From an uncultured Veillonella sp. (GTDB lineage: Bacteria; Bacillota; Negativicutes; Veillonellales; Veillonellaceae): a stretch of DNA of 24,255 bases. A program made the position numbers and the translations under genes. The stretch lies in contig CAJZEE010000023.1 in the NCBI GenBank assembly GCA_915066865.1, positions 1 through 24,255 of the forward strand, given 5' to 3'. This document shows positions 1-7,844 of this stretch, piece by piece (positions within the stretch are counted from its first letter, which is position 1; each line of letters begins with the position of its first letter). Below the pieces are notes generated by a model. It saw only the letters and a list, made by a program, of their open reading frames with translations. It did no database searches and was not told the origin of the DNA.

Positions 1-92
1 ATATTTATTTATTTTTGTTTATACATAGTAATGTAAGGTTTTATGTGAATAGGAAATAAAATTTCCTAGGAGATTTTTGTATCTTTATGGGC

Positions 93-887
93 TTAAAGTA
101 TGTTTTGAGGCTCATCCTCAAAGATAAATCCTGTCATCGATAGGGAACCCAAACTATAGGTTTGATTAAATACAGTCGGTTTTGTACTTTCACTAGCACC
201 CATAATATAGATTAATGGCAGATAGTGATCTGGTGTAGGTGCAGCATAGCTAGCCTGAGGATGTCGAGTGTAATTAACAATAGCATCTATATCGTTTTTT
301 AAGACGGCCTTAGAAATATATTGGTCAAACTCAATTGTGGCAGAGGTGCCGGATGGATTATCCCATTCTATGCGTCTTAGATTATGAACGATATTACCGC
401 TGCCCATGATAAGATAGCCTTCATCGCGTAATGACTGAAGCTTTGTTCCTAGTTGATAGGCTTCTTTTGGGCTTAGGTATTTATTGATAGATAGTTGGAC
501 AACGGGAATCGATGCATCAGGAAACATGTGAACTAATACGGTCCACATGCCGTGATCGATGCCCCAAGTGTCATTTATAGAAACGGAGTTACCCAGTAAT
601 TTTTGTACTTCTTTCGTTAAATTGCTGTCACCTTTTGCAGGATATACAACTTCGTAGAGTTCTTGCGGAAATCCATACATATCGTAAATTTGTTTTGGAT
701 TCTCTGTGCTTTGAACATAGGTGCCATCTGCATACCAATGAGCAGAGATGGCGAGTATGGCTTTTGGTTTGCCATAGTTGTTGATTATATTTTGTCCTAT
801 ACGTTTGAAAGTATTTGTTGTTTCTGTATGTTCTAAAGCCATCATAGGGCTGCCGTGACCGACGAATAGTGTAGGCATGCGTTTCAT
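93..887 (-). CDS. ygiD: LigB/DODA-type extradiol ring-cleavage dioxygenase (YgiD-like)
   Basis: Cytoplasmic non-haem metal enzyme of the class III extradiol dioxygenase (LigB) superfamily. Characterised YgiD/DODA proteins open the catechol ring of compounds such as DOPA; the substrate here is unknown. The 264-residue protein has the family's usual length. Motifs seen are FVGHGSPM (H11), AISAHW (H50), DHGMW (D111, H112), GSGNIVHNL (H168) and PDHYLPL (H221). These match the metal ligands (H11, H50, H221) and catalytic His (H168) expected for the family. The ATG at 885-887 is preceded on the minus strand by AGGTGAT at good spacing. It diverges from an HxlR regulator about 440 bp away, which suggests regulation by that protein. 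Fold and family are confident; the physiological substrate is not. Confidence 0.9.
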   Translation of the reverse strand: MKRMPTLFVGHGSPMMALEHTETTNTFKRIGQNIINNYGKPKAILAISAHWYADGTYVQSTENPKQIYDMYGFPQELYEVVYPAKGDSNLTKEVQKLLGNSVSINDTWGIDHGMWTVLVHMFPDASIPVVQLSINKYLSPKEAYQLGTKLQSLRDEGYLIMGSGNIVHNLRRIEWDNPSGTSATIEFDQYISKAVLKNDIDAIVNYTRHPQASYAAPTPDHYLPLIYIMGASESTKPTVFNQTYSLGSLSMTGFIFEDEPQNIL

Positions 888-910
888 AATATCACCTAAT
901 CCTTCAATTG

Positions 911-939
911 ATAATGTGTAATCTGTTTAATGCTGTAAA
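911..939 (-). promoter_or_regulatory. Candidate sigma-70 promoter of the dioxygenase gene
   Basis: Read on the minus strand there is TTTACA (934-939), a 17-nt spacer and CATTAT (911-916), placing a start about 20 nt before the dioxygenase ATG. The -35 matches 5/6 and the -10 only 4/6, in AT-rich DNA where chance matches are common. Confidence 0.35.
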
Positions 940-1072
940 ATTGATACAATTGTTTAGCTATAAATGTTGATGATTAAATCTAATAGTTATTGATTCACCA
1001 ACCGATAATTGTATTTAGTTAGTGAGTTTATTATATATTGGTGCAAATATTTTGAATAGTAGAATTATTTGA

Positions 1073-1085
1073 GATAGGTACTATC
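1073..1085. promoter_or_regulatory. Candidate operator, inverted repeat GATAG-GTA-CTATC
   Basis: A 5-3-5 inverted repeat lies midway between the divergent dioxygenase and HxlR genes. Related pieces (TGATAG near 1091, GATACTATA at 1152-1160) follow it. HxlR-family regulators such as B. subtilis YodB and HypR bind TACTAT/ATAGTA-like dyads, so this is a reasonable operator candidate. It is unproven. Confidence 0.35.
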
Positions 1086-1166
1086 AAATATGATAGAATT
1101 GTGATATTTACTGATTAAAATATTTTCAAAAATTTTTGTACCCTAAAAAATGATACTATAAAATAC

Positions 1167-1194
1167 TTGCAATTCTAAAAAATTGTGATATGAT
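1167..1194 (+). promoter_or_regulatory. Promoter of the HxlR regulator
   Basis: TTGCAA (1167-1172), a 16-nt spacer and TATGAT (1189-1194) form a good sigma-70/sigma-A promoter. Transcription would start near 1201, giving a leader of about 130 nt before the HxlR start codon. Confidence 0.5.
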
Positions 1195-1333
1195 TTGAAC
1201 TACATTAAGTGGAAATATTTCTAATACCGAAATAGAAATTGTAGTATAGCGATAAAGAGTAGCATAGCTATAGATATAGATATTAATTTTGTTATAACAA
1301 GCTACTTAAGCTAGATATATAAGGAGAATGACA

Positions 1334-1690
1334 ATGGCAGAGCAACTCGTAAATGTTCATGATTTAGTGGGGCGGTGTCCTTTTGCAACGAGCCAAAAGT
1401 TATTGGCTGGCAAATGGTCTTTGTTGATTATGCATGAATTATCTGAAGGTCCTGTGCGCTTCCGTGAACTAGAACGGAGATTACATCCAATCACACAAGC
1501 TACACTTACAAGAGCGTTGCGCCAAATGGAGGATGATGGCCTTGTACATCGTGAAGTATATGGAACCATTCCACCAAAGGTTGAATATAGCCTTACTGAA
1601 GTGGGGGCTGGTTTTAAAACTGTGTTAGCATCCCTTGAAACCTGGGGTAACCAATATATCGACTATATGAAAGCCGCTGGCCGCATCTAA
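1334..1690 (+). CDS. HxlR-family winged-helix transcriptional regulator
   Basis: A 118-residue MarR/HxlR-like DNA-binding protein. It carries the family signature CPFATSQKLLAGKW (15-28), followed by a helix-turn-helix (RFRELERRL...ITQATLTRALRQMEDDGL, about 43-70) and a wing (VYGTIPPKVEYSLTEVG). Cys15 sits at the conserved N-terminal position that senses thiol-reactive or quinone stress in YodB- and HypR-like members. I chose ATG 1334 over the in-frame ATG 1328: AAGGAG at 1321-1326 is only one base from 1328 but seven from 1334. The divergent dioxygenase acts on catechol-type rings, so joint control by a quinone- or electrophile-sensing repressor is plausible, but this is inference. Confidence 0.9.
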   Translation: MAEQLVNVHDLVGRCPFATSQKLLAGKWSLLIMHELSEGPVRFRELERRLHPITQATLTRALRQMEDDGLVHREVYGTIPPKVEYSLTEVGAGFKTVLASLETWGNQYIDYMKAAGRI

Positions 1691-1709
1691 GAAATGCCAG
1701 CGGCATTTC
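1673..1709 (+). terminator. Possible terminator or attenuator hairpins at the 3' end of the HxlR gene
   Basis: GAAATGCC (1691-1698), loop AGC and GGCATTTC (1702-1709) form an 8-bp hairpin just after the stop codon. An overlapping alternative pairs GCCGCTGG (1673-1680, inside the gene) with CCAGCGGC (1697-1704). A good U-tract is missing, so termination is uncertain. A second small hairpin (GACTTT-AAA-AAAGTC, 1752-1766) follows. Confidence 0.35.
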
Positions 1710-1819
1710 TGCCCTTATTATGATACATATGGGGCACTATATATTTGATAAGACTTTAAAAAAGTCCTTTATATGTGTCATGAATAGCCATTTGTTTATG
1801 CCATGTATTTAGAAAAATA

Positions 1820-1828
1820 TGGTATAAT
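1820..1828 (+). promoter_or_regulatory. Extended -10 promoter for the MBL-fold hydrolase
   Basis: TGG-TATAAT (1820-1828) is a perfect -10 with the extended TGn motif. No clear -35 lies 16-18 nt upstream, which is usual for extended -10 promoters. The start would be near 1835, giving a leader of about 44 nt. Confidence 0.5.
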
Positions 1829-1878
1829 AAAAAATACGAATGATATAAATTCTCAATAAATGAGAGGTATTGATAATA

Positions 1879-2580
1879 ATGTTACATGTTACTTTTTTAG
1901 CGCATAGTGGATTCCTCGTAGAGGATGGTAAGCGTTGCTATGTGTTTGATTATTATAAGGATCCTAATAATATTGTTTGGCAGTTGGCTAAACGAGGTCG
2001 TGAACTTTGGTTCTTCGTAAGTCACACTCATGGAGATCACTTTAACCCATCCATTACGGAATTTGATGGTCCTCAAACGCGCTATATTTGTCATCAAGAT
2101 GTGCCGTTAGAGGGCAAGGTAAAAAAATGTATTACCATGCGCCCTGGCCAAGATGCACTATTAGATGATGTAGGCATCCATATGTATGGCAGCACCGATG
2201 AAGGTGGCTCTTTTTACATAAAGACAAATACGGCGAATATCGACTCTGACTCTATCTTCCATGCAGGAGACCTTAATTGGTGGCATTGGCTTGGTGATAC
2301 GCCAGAAAACAATGCGGATGCAAAGCGTATGGCTTGGCGTGAGTTCAAGGAATTAGACGGTTTGGCCGTAGATGTAGCGATGTTCCCTGTAGATAATCGT
2401 TTGGAAGACGCTATGGAGTGGGGCAGTATTGAATTTTTGCGCCGTGTACAGGTGAATAAAGCCTTTATTCCAATGCATTTGAATGGTCCATTATGGACAC
2501 CGTCTGTATACTTTAAAGCTCTCTTTGGGGAGGTGCCGATTTGGGAACCTCAAAAAGATGGTGATGAGGCTACATTTTAG
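1879..2580 (+). CDS. Metallo-beta-lactamase-fold metal-dependent hydrolase
   Basis: A 233-residue cytoplasmic protein of the MBL superfamily (UlaG/COG2220-like branch). The metal-binding motif SHTHGDHF gives ligands H49, H51, D53 and H54. HAGDLNWW (H128, D131) and FIPMHL (H200) supply the remaining ligands, so the di-metal site looks complete. The N-terminal strand pair (LAHSGFLVEDGKRCYVFDYY) is typical of the fold. I start at ATG 1879, because the earlier in-frame TTG at 1870 lies one base after the GAGAGG ribosome site (1862-1867). The DUF445 pair follows 96 bp later on the same strand, possibly in one transcript. The substrate cannot be told from sequence; the superfamily covers lactonases, phosphodiesterases and nucleases. 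Confidence 0.85.
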   Translation: MLHVTFLAHSGFLVEDGKRCYVFDYYKDPNNIVWQLAKRGRELWFFVSHTHGDHFNPSITEFDGPQTRYICHQDVPLEGKVKKCITMRPGQDALLDDVGIHMYGSTDEGGSFYIKTNTANIDSDSIFHAGDLNWWHWLGDTPENNADAKRMAWREFKELDGLAVDVAMFPVDNRLEDAMEWGSIEFLRRVQVNKAFIPMHLNGPLWTPSVYFKALFGEVPIWEPQKDGDEATF

Positions 2581-2676
2581 ATTGTAGATATAATTTGTGA
2601 AAGTCCGTAGGCCTCGAGGTCACTACGTTATATAGGAACAGTCTATATGCGTAATTGAGTAAGTTAGGATCAAGTG

Positions 2677-3912
2677 ATGATGAAAACCAGACCAGTGGCA
2701 ACCACCCTGTTGGTTGTCATGGCTATTATATTTTTAATTTCATATCCGCAGCGACATGATACATTTTGGGCCTTTATCATGCATATCTCTGGGGCAGCTA
2801 TGATAGGCGGCCTTGCGGACTGGTATGCAGTAACGGCTCTCTTTACGAAGCCTTTAGGCATTCCTTTCAAAACGGCAATCTTGCCGCGTAGTAAGGAACG
2901 ATTAATTCAGATAGGCCGCACTATGCTCAGCGAAGAGCTATTGCGCGTGCCACAGATGTATTATGCTATCAAAAAAGAACGCGTTATGGTCCGTGTCGTT
3001 GAATACGGCATGAGCGATGTGGGACAAGTTCAAATTCGAAATCTCTTGTACGGTGTGGGCAATCAAGTTTTATCTCATATGGATATTGAACCGATGCGCC
3101 AAGAGATTAATAAGGCCATTTATAAGGGGGTTACAAACTGGAAAGCAACACCCCTTGTTATTCTCTTTGGTCGTTGTATGCTAGAACGTCACACAGCAAG
3201 CGTGTTTTGGCTTTATTTTAACCGCACATGTCAGCGTGTTATCGCATCAAATCAGGTATATCCCTATTTGTATCGCGTCATGCTAGACATTATGAAAACC
3301 TATACAAAGGATTCTTTCTTTCGTGAATTAGCCATCGCCTTTGGTGGAGATGGACTTTCACCAGAACGATTGGTAGAAACGGTACAGAAAAAGGCCGTTC
3401 AATTCTTGAAGGAAAATGAATCTATTGACTCTGCATTGGGACGCTATGTATGGGGGCAAGCCATTCGCTTTTTCAATAATTTGGAAACTAATACAGAGTG
3501 GCAAGCTTTTATCGAAGAACATAAAAATCAGTGGATTAGAATGGTTCTTGAAGAATGGGAAGGCAAACTTATCGATGGGGATACATTGGATTGGAAACGC
3601 CTCATGGACATCGTTATGGAGCGCTTTAATGTGCTCGGCACCGAAATTTTGTTGAATCCAGACAAGCAGGCGCCGTTTGAGCGGTTCTTCTTGTTGCGTA
3701 GTATTCCGTGGTTGCAGAAATTGAATCCCCTCATCGACAGTGTGGTAGGTCAGGAATTATCTCGCTATTCGCCAGATGAAATCACTCAAATTGTGCGCGG
3801 CAAAATGTACTATGACCTTCAAATGGTGCGTATTAATGGTTCACTCATAGGGGCTGTCCTTGGCGGCATCTTATACGGTTTGACCATTATTGTAGAGGGG
3901 GTGCTCAAATGA
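2677..3912 (+). CDS. DUF445 family membrane-associated protein (first copy)
   Basis: About 411 residues. An N-terminal membrane helix (about 8-25) and a second hydrophobic stretch (TFWAFIMHISGAAMIGGLADWYAV) lead into the DUF445 signature ADWYAVTALFTKPLGIPFKTAILPR. A long, mostly helical soluble middle follows, and a C-terminal hydrophobic helix with IRINGSLIGAVLGGILYGL. The family is widespread (YheB/YjiN-like) with no firmly established biochemical role, so none is assigned. The start is ATG 2677, or 2680, served by AGGA at 2666-2669; an in-frame GTG at 2674 is less well spaced. The stop overlaps the next gene's start (ATGA), indicating translational coupling. A hairpin (CGTAG...CTACG, 2606-2627) sits in the gap upstream. 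Confidence 0.85.
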   Translation: MMKTRPVATTLLVVMAIIFLISYPQRHDTFWAFIMHISGAAMIGGLADWYAVTALFTKPLGIPFKTAILPRSKERLIQIGRTMLSEELLRVPQMYYAIKKERVMVRVVEYGMSDVGQVQIRNLLYGVGNQVLSHMDIEPMRQEINKAIYKGVTNWKATPLVILFGRCMLERHTASVFWLYFNRTCQRVIASNQVYPYLYRVMLDIMKTYTKDSFFRELAIAFGGDGLSPERLVETVQKKAVQFLKENESIDSALGRYVWGQAIRFFNNLETNTEWQAFIEEHKNQWIRMVLEEWEGKLIDGDTLDWKRLMDIVMERFNVLGTEILLNPDKQAPFERFFLLRSIPWLQKLNPLIDSVVGQELSRYSPDEITQIVRGKMYYDLQMVRINGSLIGAVLGGILYGLTIIVEGVLK

Positions 3913-5222
3913 TTAGTTATTTGAAATCCCTTACTTTGAAACAGCGTGCTAATGGCATTCTAGGCTTGACTGCCGTATTGTATTGTTTTGCTTTTGTAGG
4001 ACAATTTTTCTTTGGCTATGAAAGTTGGTATCAACCGTTGTACTGGGCGGTTCAATCTGCCCTCATCGGCAGTGTGGCTGACTGGTTTGCTGTAACGGCT
4101 TTATTTCGCAAGCCACTAGGCTTCCCATATCATACAGCGCTAATTCCTCGCAATAAAGATCGCCTCATTAATGGTGTCATTAAACTTGTAGAGACGAAGA
4201 TGCTTACCAAGGAGCGTTGTAAGGTATTATTGAAAAATGTGCAATTTGTGCCATTGTTTGAAAAGTTCTTGTTGTCTCCTGAGGGGCAGAGAGCAGCGCG
4301 CCTTGTGATTCATCAAGGACTACACCTTTTATGGAAATCTCAAACTAATGAAGAATGGGCACAATGGGGGGCAAAACGCATTCGCGGGTTGCTTCAACAA
4401 CATTCTCTCGTGCCTGTTTTGAAACACGTATTACTCGATTTATGTGAGCATAATCGCTATGAAAGTATGGTTGTGCAAGTTTTAAACGTGATTCAAGAAC
4501 GGATTAATCATCCAGCTATGGTTACCTGGCTTACCGCTGTCGTAGCAGAAGAGGCACATAAGAAAAAGCGAAAAGGCTTCTGGTCTGATTTCCTTATTTC
4601 TATGTCCGAAGCTACCGATGTAGTAAACTATCAAGAAATGGCAGAGGCTATTGTCCAAGAGGCCTATGCTATGTTGGAAAGTTGGAAACGACCCAATAGC
4701 CCTGAACGAACAGCTTGGTTGCGACAATGGGTAGAACCAATTCGTAATATTGAAGAGAACCATGAAGTCTGCGATGCTCTTGATGAAGCGTGGGAACGTT
4801 GGATTCGCGAACAAGATTGGGAATCTGTTATCGAAAACCATTTATGCCCTTATATAGAAGAATTATTGCTCATAGGGGATGAAAATGGGGAGACGCCAGC
4901 TCAGGTTTTAGTCAATATTGCTCTTGAATTATGGAATGTATACGGTCAATCAGAAGATCTTAGAAATCGTATTGAAAAAACCTTACACGATATTGGCGAC
5001 TACGTACTTGAACAAGGATATGACCTCATTGAAACTATCATACGTCAAGTATTAGGTGGCCTCAGTACAGATAAATTTATTTACTTTATTGAATCTAAGG
5101 TGGAGGATGATCTCAGCTGGATTCGTATTAATGGCGCTATCGTTGGTGCTGTAGCTGGTCTACTTGTATGGACCTTTTTAGAATATGTATATATGCCGTT
5201 TTGGCAACAATTTGTAGGCTAA
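3909..5222 (+). CDS. DUF445 family membrane-associated protein (second copy)
   Basis: A 437-residue paralogue of the preceding gene, overlapping it by the 4-nt ATGA. It shows the same architecture: two N-terminal hydrophobic segments, the signature SVADWFAVTALFRKPLGFPYHTALIPRNK (about 57-85), a long helical middle rich in Glu and Trp, and a C-terminal membrane helix with IRINGAIVGAVAGLLVWTF. The shared signature plus matching ends show a tandem duplication that has diverged in the middle. Coupled translation suggests the two products act together, perhaps as a heteromer. Function is unknown. A strong terminator follows at about 5266-5305. Confidence 0.85.
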   Translation: MISYLKSLTLKQRANGILGLTAVLYCFAFVGQFFFGYESWYQPLYWAVQSALIGSVADWFAVTALFRKPLGFPYHTALIPRNKDRLINGVIKLVETKMLTKERCKVLLKNVQFVPLFEKFLLSPEGQRAARLVIHQGLHLLWKSQTNEEWAQWGAKRIRGLLQQHSLVPVLKHVLLDLCEHNRYESMVVQVLNVIQERINHPAMVTWLTAVVAEEAHKKKRKGFWSDFLISMSEATDVVNYQEMAEAIVQEAYAMLESWKRPNSPERTAWLRQWVEPIRNIEENHEVCDALDEAWERWIREQDWESVIENHLCPYIEELLLIGDENGETPAQVLVNIALELWNVYGQSEDLRNRIEKTLHDIGDYVLEQGYDLIETIIRQVLGGLSTDKFIYFIESKVEDDLSWIRINGAIVGAVAGLLVWTFLEYVYMPFWQQFVG

Positions 5223-5265
5223 AGTTAATTATCTGTAATAAGTTGCTTTAAAACTAAATACATAA

Positions 5266-5305
5266 AAACTAGCATATAGAAGGAGCTTCTATATGTTAGT
5301 TTTTT
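5266..5305 (+). terminator. Rho-independent terminator of the DUF445 operon
   Basis: A long stem pairs AACTAGCATATAGAAG (with one G-T wobble) to CTTCTATATGTTAGTT around the loop GAG (5283-5285). A T-run ends near 5305. Confidence 0.85.
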
Positions 5306-5357
5306 ATGGTTTAATTAATTTCTACATTATGGGCTTTTTGTATTAAAATTGATATAG

Positions 5358-5388
5358 AAAAGGGACTGACCATTGGTCAGTCCCTTTT
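5358..5388. terminator. Bidirectional terminator between DUF445 operon and histidine kinase
   Basis: A perfect 14-bp stem (AAAAGGGACTGACC, loop ATT, GGTCAGTCCCTTTT) is flanked by A-run and T-run, so it can work on both strands. It lies 3 bp past the kinase stop codon and is best read as the terminator of the two-component operon. Confidence 0.85.
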
Positions 5389-5391
5389 ATG

Positions 5392-6807
5392 TTATTCTTC
5401 CCTTGTATTGTACGGCAATCGCACTGTAAATGTAGTCTTTACTTGTGGTTCACTCGTGGCCGTTACTGTGCCATGGTGTAAGTTAATAACTTTATTTACA
5501 AAGTATAGACCTAGACCTATACCGTGATTAGATTTTTTGTTTCGCGATTGTTCCGTCTGATACATACGATCCCAAATATGATCCAGGGCTTCAGGTTCGA
5601 TGCCAATACCATTATCTGTTACGGTAATGACTAAGTCTCTGCCTACGAGTTTAGCTGAAATATCAATAGTAGAGTTTGTAAACTTAATGGCATTGTCCAC
5701 TAGGTTTGTGATAGCTCGACGTAATGATACTTCGTGAGCATTCATATGTAAATTAGGCTCAATGTGAGATGTAATCGTAATCTGTTTATCTGTATTTTCT
5801 GTACAAAGTCTTGTATAGTCGTGCACCATATTGGATAACATCAATGATACATTGACAGGTGCAAAGCTTAGACCTTGTGCATTTTCAAGGCGGGCTACAT
5901 CAAGCAGTTGGCTTACGAGGTTAGTCATGAACTTGGCTTGCTCTAAGATATGTGTTAAACCTTCCCGTAAATCTGCTTCTGTACGACCGTATTTTAAAGC
6001 AAATTCACTTTCTGCTTTAATAACAGCAATTGGTGTTCTCAATTCATGAGATACGTCAGAACTAAACTGTCTTTCACGATTGGAAGAATCCTCAAGACCT
6101 GAAATCATACGGTTAAACGTTGTGGTCAGTTCGTAGATTTCATCTCTTGCCGTGCGAGCAGGAATGTCGATACGACGGCTCAAGTCGTTGTTCTTACCGA
6201 TGACTTTAGCTGTTTTCGTCAAAGTTCGGACGGGCTTAAGTCCTTTTTTGATAAAAAGATAACCACCTAGGGAGGAAATTAGTAAGAAAATGATATTTCC
6301 TAATAATAGGCTGTATAAAAGGTTTTCCGTCTTTTTAGAGGCTGTTTTTACTTTTGTAACAGCACGCAAAATACCACGATAGTTTGGTTCATTGACCGGC
6401 GTATCGTAGTAGTAGAAGGTATCATCACCTGCAGCAATTTCACCAACTTGGCCTAAGGAAAGAATTGTTTGGTTTGGGAATCCATCTGGCAAGGCCCCTT
6501 TAATAATATAACCGTCTTGAGTTGATACAAAGAAGAATGTATTATCTTGGTACGGTTTAAATTTGCGGATATCCGTAGCCATAATCATCGCTTGCTGCTG
6601 TAAGCGCTCGCGCACTTCTTTGTTATCGGATTCATGTGTATATGCGTAAATCCATGCGGATGCAACCATCAAAATGATAAGCAAAAAGATGGTATACCAC
6701 GACATAATTTTAAAGGTTAGGGGCAGCCGATTAAATAAATCGGTGGCTGCCCCAGACATGGTATCTAGATCTCGGTGAGGATCATTAGTTTTCTGTTTTG
6801 AGGACAT
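5392..6807 (-). CDS. Sensor histidine kinase of a two-component system
   Basis: A 471-residue inner-membrane sensor. In order it has an unusually long hydrophilic N-terminus (1-32), TM1 (about 33-56), an extracytoplasmic sensor of about 105 residues, TM2 (about 163-186), a HAMP domain (187-240), a dimerisation/H-box SHELRTPIAVIKAE with phospho-acceptor H254, an N-box NLVDNAIKF (368-376), a G1 box DNGIGI (398-403) and a G2 box HGIGLGLYF (429-437). All catalytic boxes are intact. The general layout is like ArlS/CusS-type kinases, but the signal is unknown. Its ATG lies inside the response-regulator gene (23-bp overlap), so the pair is co-translated. A strong hairpin is encoded within codons 19-30. 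Confidence 0.93.
   Translation of the reverse strand: MSSKQKTNDPHRDLDTMSGAATDLFNRLPLTFKIMSWYTIFLLIILMVASAWIYAYTHESDNKEVRERLQQQAMIMATDIRKFKPYQDNTFFFVSTQDGYIIKGALPDGFPNQTILSLGQVGEIAAGDDTFYYYDTPVNEPNYRGILRAVTKVKTASKKTENLLYSLLLGNIIFLLISSLGGYLFIKKGLKPVRTLTKTAKVIGKNNDLSRRIDIPARTARDEIYELTTTFNRMISGLEDSSNRERQFSSDVSHELRTPIAVIKAESEFALKYGRTEADLREGLTHILEQAKFMTNLVSQLLDVARLENAQGLSFAPVNVSLMLSNMVHDYTRLCTENTDKQITITSHIEPNLHMNAHEVSLRRAITNLVDNAIKFTNSTIDISAKLVGRDLVITVTDNGIGIEPEALDHIWDRMYQTEQSRNKKSNHGIGLGLYFVNKVINLHHGTVTATSEPQVKTTFTVRLPYNTREE
6720..6753 (-). other. Stable hairpin within the start of the kinase coding sequence
   Basis: GGGGCAGC pairs with GCTGCCCC and, inside that, CGATT with AATCG, with a short A/T loop and a 3-nt bulge. 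In the mRNA this sits about 54 nt after the kinase start codon and about 30 nt beyond the regulator stop. No U-tract follows, so it is not a simple terminator. Confidence 0.6.
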
Positions 6808-7459
6808 ACCCTACTCCACGAACCGTTTGAATGAGTTTTACATTTTCATCAGTATCAATTTTCTTACGCAAATCTTTAATGTATACGTCGATAAGGTTAG
6901 AGTAGCTTTCATAATCGTATTCCCAAACATGGTCAAGGATTTGTTGACGAGATAATACGATATTTTCGTTACTTGCTAAATAGAATAATAGGTCGAATTC
7001 TTTTGCAGTCAATGTAATTGTTTCGCCGTCGCGTTTAACTGTACGTTGAGGAACATTGATGGTAAGTGGACCTACATGGATATCGTTTTGTGCATGACGC
7101 GCATTACGACGAGCCAATGCATAAATACGAGCAGTTAACTCTTCAAGATCGAAAGGTTTTACAAGGTAATCATCCGCGCCAGTGTTAAGGCCTGTAACTT
7201 TATCTTGTAAGGAATCTTTTGCTGTTAAAAGCAATACCGGTGTTGTATTACCGTCGTTACGCATTTGTGCAAGAGCACTGATACCATCGAGGATTGGCAT
7301 CATAATATCCATTACGATAACGTCATAGCTGGATGTGTTAACGTAATCGATCGCTTGTTGCCCGTTGAAGCATGTATCAACTGTCATATTCTCTGCACGT
7401 AAATATTTAGCCGTGATACCATTCAGCATTTCTTCGTCTTCTACAAGTAAAATTTTCAT
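6785..7459 (-). CDS. OmpR/PhoB-family response regulator
   Basis: A 224-residue cytoplasmic DNA-binding regulator. The N-terminal receiver domain has the acidic pocket (E7, D8, E9), phospho-acceptor D51 in VIVMDIMMP, T79 in LLLTAKD and K101 in YLVKPF. The C-terminal winged-helix domain (about 128-222) ends with the typical IQTVRGVGYVL. Length and motifs are those of the family. The AAGGAG ribosome site lies 8 nt before the ATG. It is the first gene of the operon with the overlapping kinase downstream. The intergenic region beyond it is long and shared with the divergent fumarate reductase operon. Its regulon cannot be inferred from sequence. Confidence 0.95.
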   Translation of the reverse strand: MKILLVEDEEMLNGITAKYLRAENMTVDTCFNGQQAIDYVNTSSYDVIVMDIMMPILDGISALAQMRNDGNTTPVLLLTAKDSLQDKVTGLNTGADDYLVKPFDLEELTARIYALARRNARHAQNDIHVGPLTINVPQRTVKRDGETITLTAKEFDLLFYLASNENIVLSRQQILDHVWEYDYESYSNLIDVYIKDLRKKIDTDENVKLIQTVRGVGYVLKTEN

Positions 7460-7829
7460 TCTCTGTTCTCCTTATGTATGATTTAAAAATATAGCTCTCC
7501 AACTACATTAATTATAGTCATTATATATATATAAACTTCCTTTTTTTGAAAGCTACAACACCATATAAGGTGACTATATATATAATATTATATAACTTAT
7601 TTATCTATTATCATACCTTATACAATAGTAATGAGCAAAAGATGAATGTACATGCGAGTTTACAAGACTTTTCTTCATCTTTAAAAGCCTTAAAAATGGT
7701 GGAAGACAGAAACTTAATGAATTCTGCTAATGAATAAAATTTAACTATATCGAAGATTGCCGTATGCGCATAGATGAGGATGATTTTATCGATTTTAGAT
7801 GATGTGCGATAAATCACTAAAAAAACTTA

Positions 7830-7844
7830 TGATAATTATTATCA
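7830..7844. promoter_or_regulatory. Fur-box-like palindrome TGATAATTATTATCA
   Basis: An exact 7-1-7 inverted repeat (TGATAAT-T-ATTATCA) matching the Fur consensus described for B. subtilis and other bacteria. It overlaps -10-like elements on both strands: TATGAT 7828-7833 on plus, and GATAAT with TTCATA 18 nt upstream on minus. Which transcript it controls is not evident. It lies about 340 bp upstream of the frd promoter and about 370 bp from the response regulator. Confidence 0.65.

Larger units (their letters stand above)
888..1333. promoter_or_regulatory. Divergent intergenic region between dioxygenase and HxlR regulator
   Basis: About 445 bp, very AT-rich, with no credible ORF. It contains a candidate promoter for each flanking gene and a short inverted repeat, all listed separately. 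Its size and the divergent layout suit a regulator controlling both itself and the dioxygenase. No RNA gene or mobile element is visible. Confidence 0.6.

Noticed and set aside
7546..7737. Small ORF (63 codons, or 31 from an internal ATG at 7642) in the frd upstream region
   Set aside because: No ribosome binding site, AT-driven composition and no recognisable family.
7611..7817. Minus-strand 68-codon ORF opposite the one above
   Set aside because: GTG start without a ribosome site, and hydrophobic low-complexity content typical of AT-rich spacer. Its start does fall just past the Fur-box-like site, but that is not enough.
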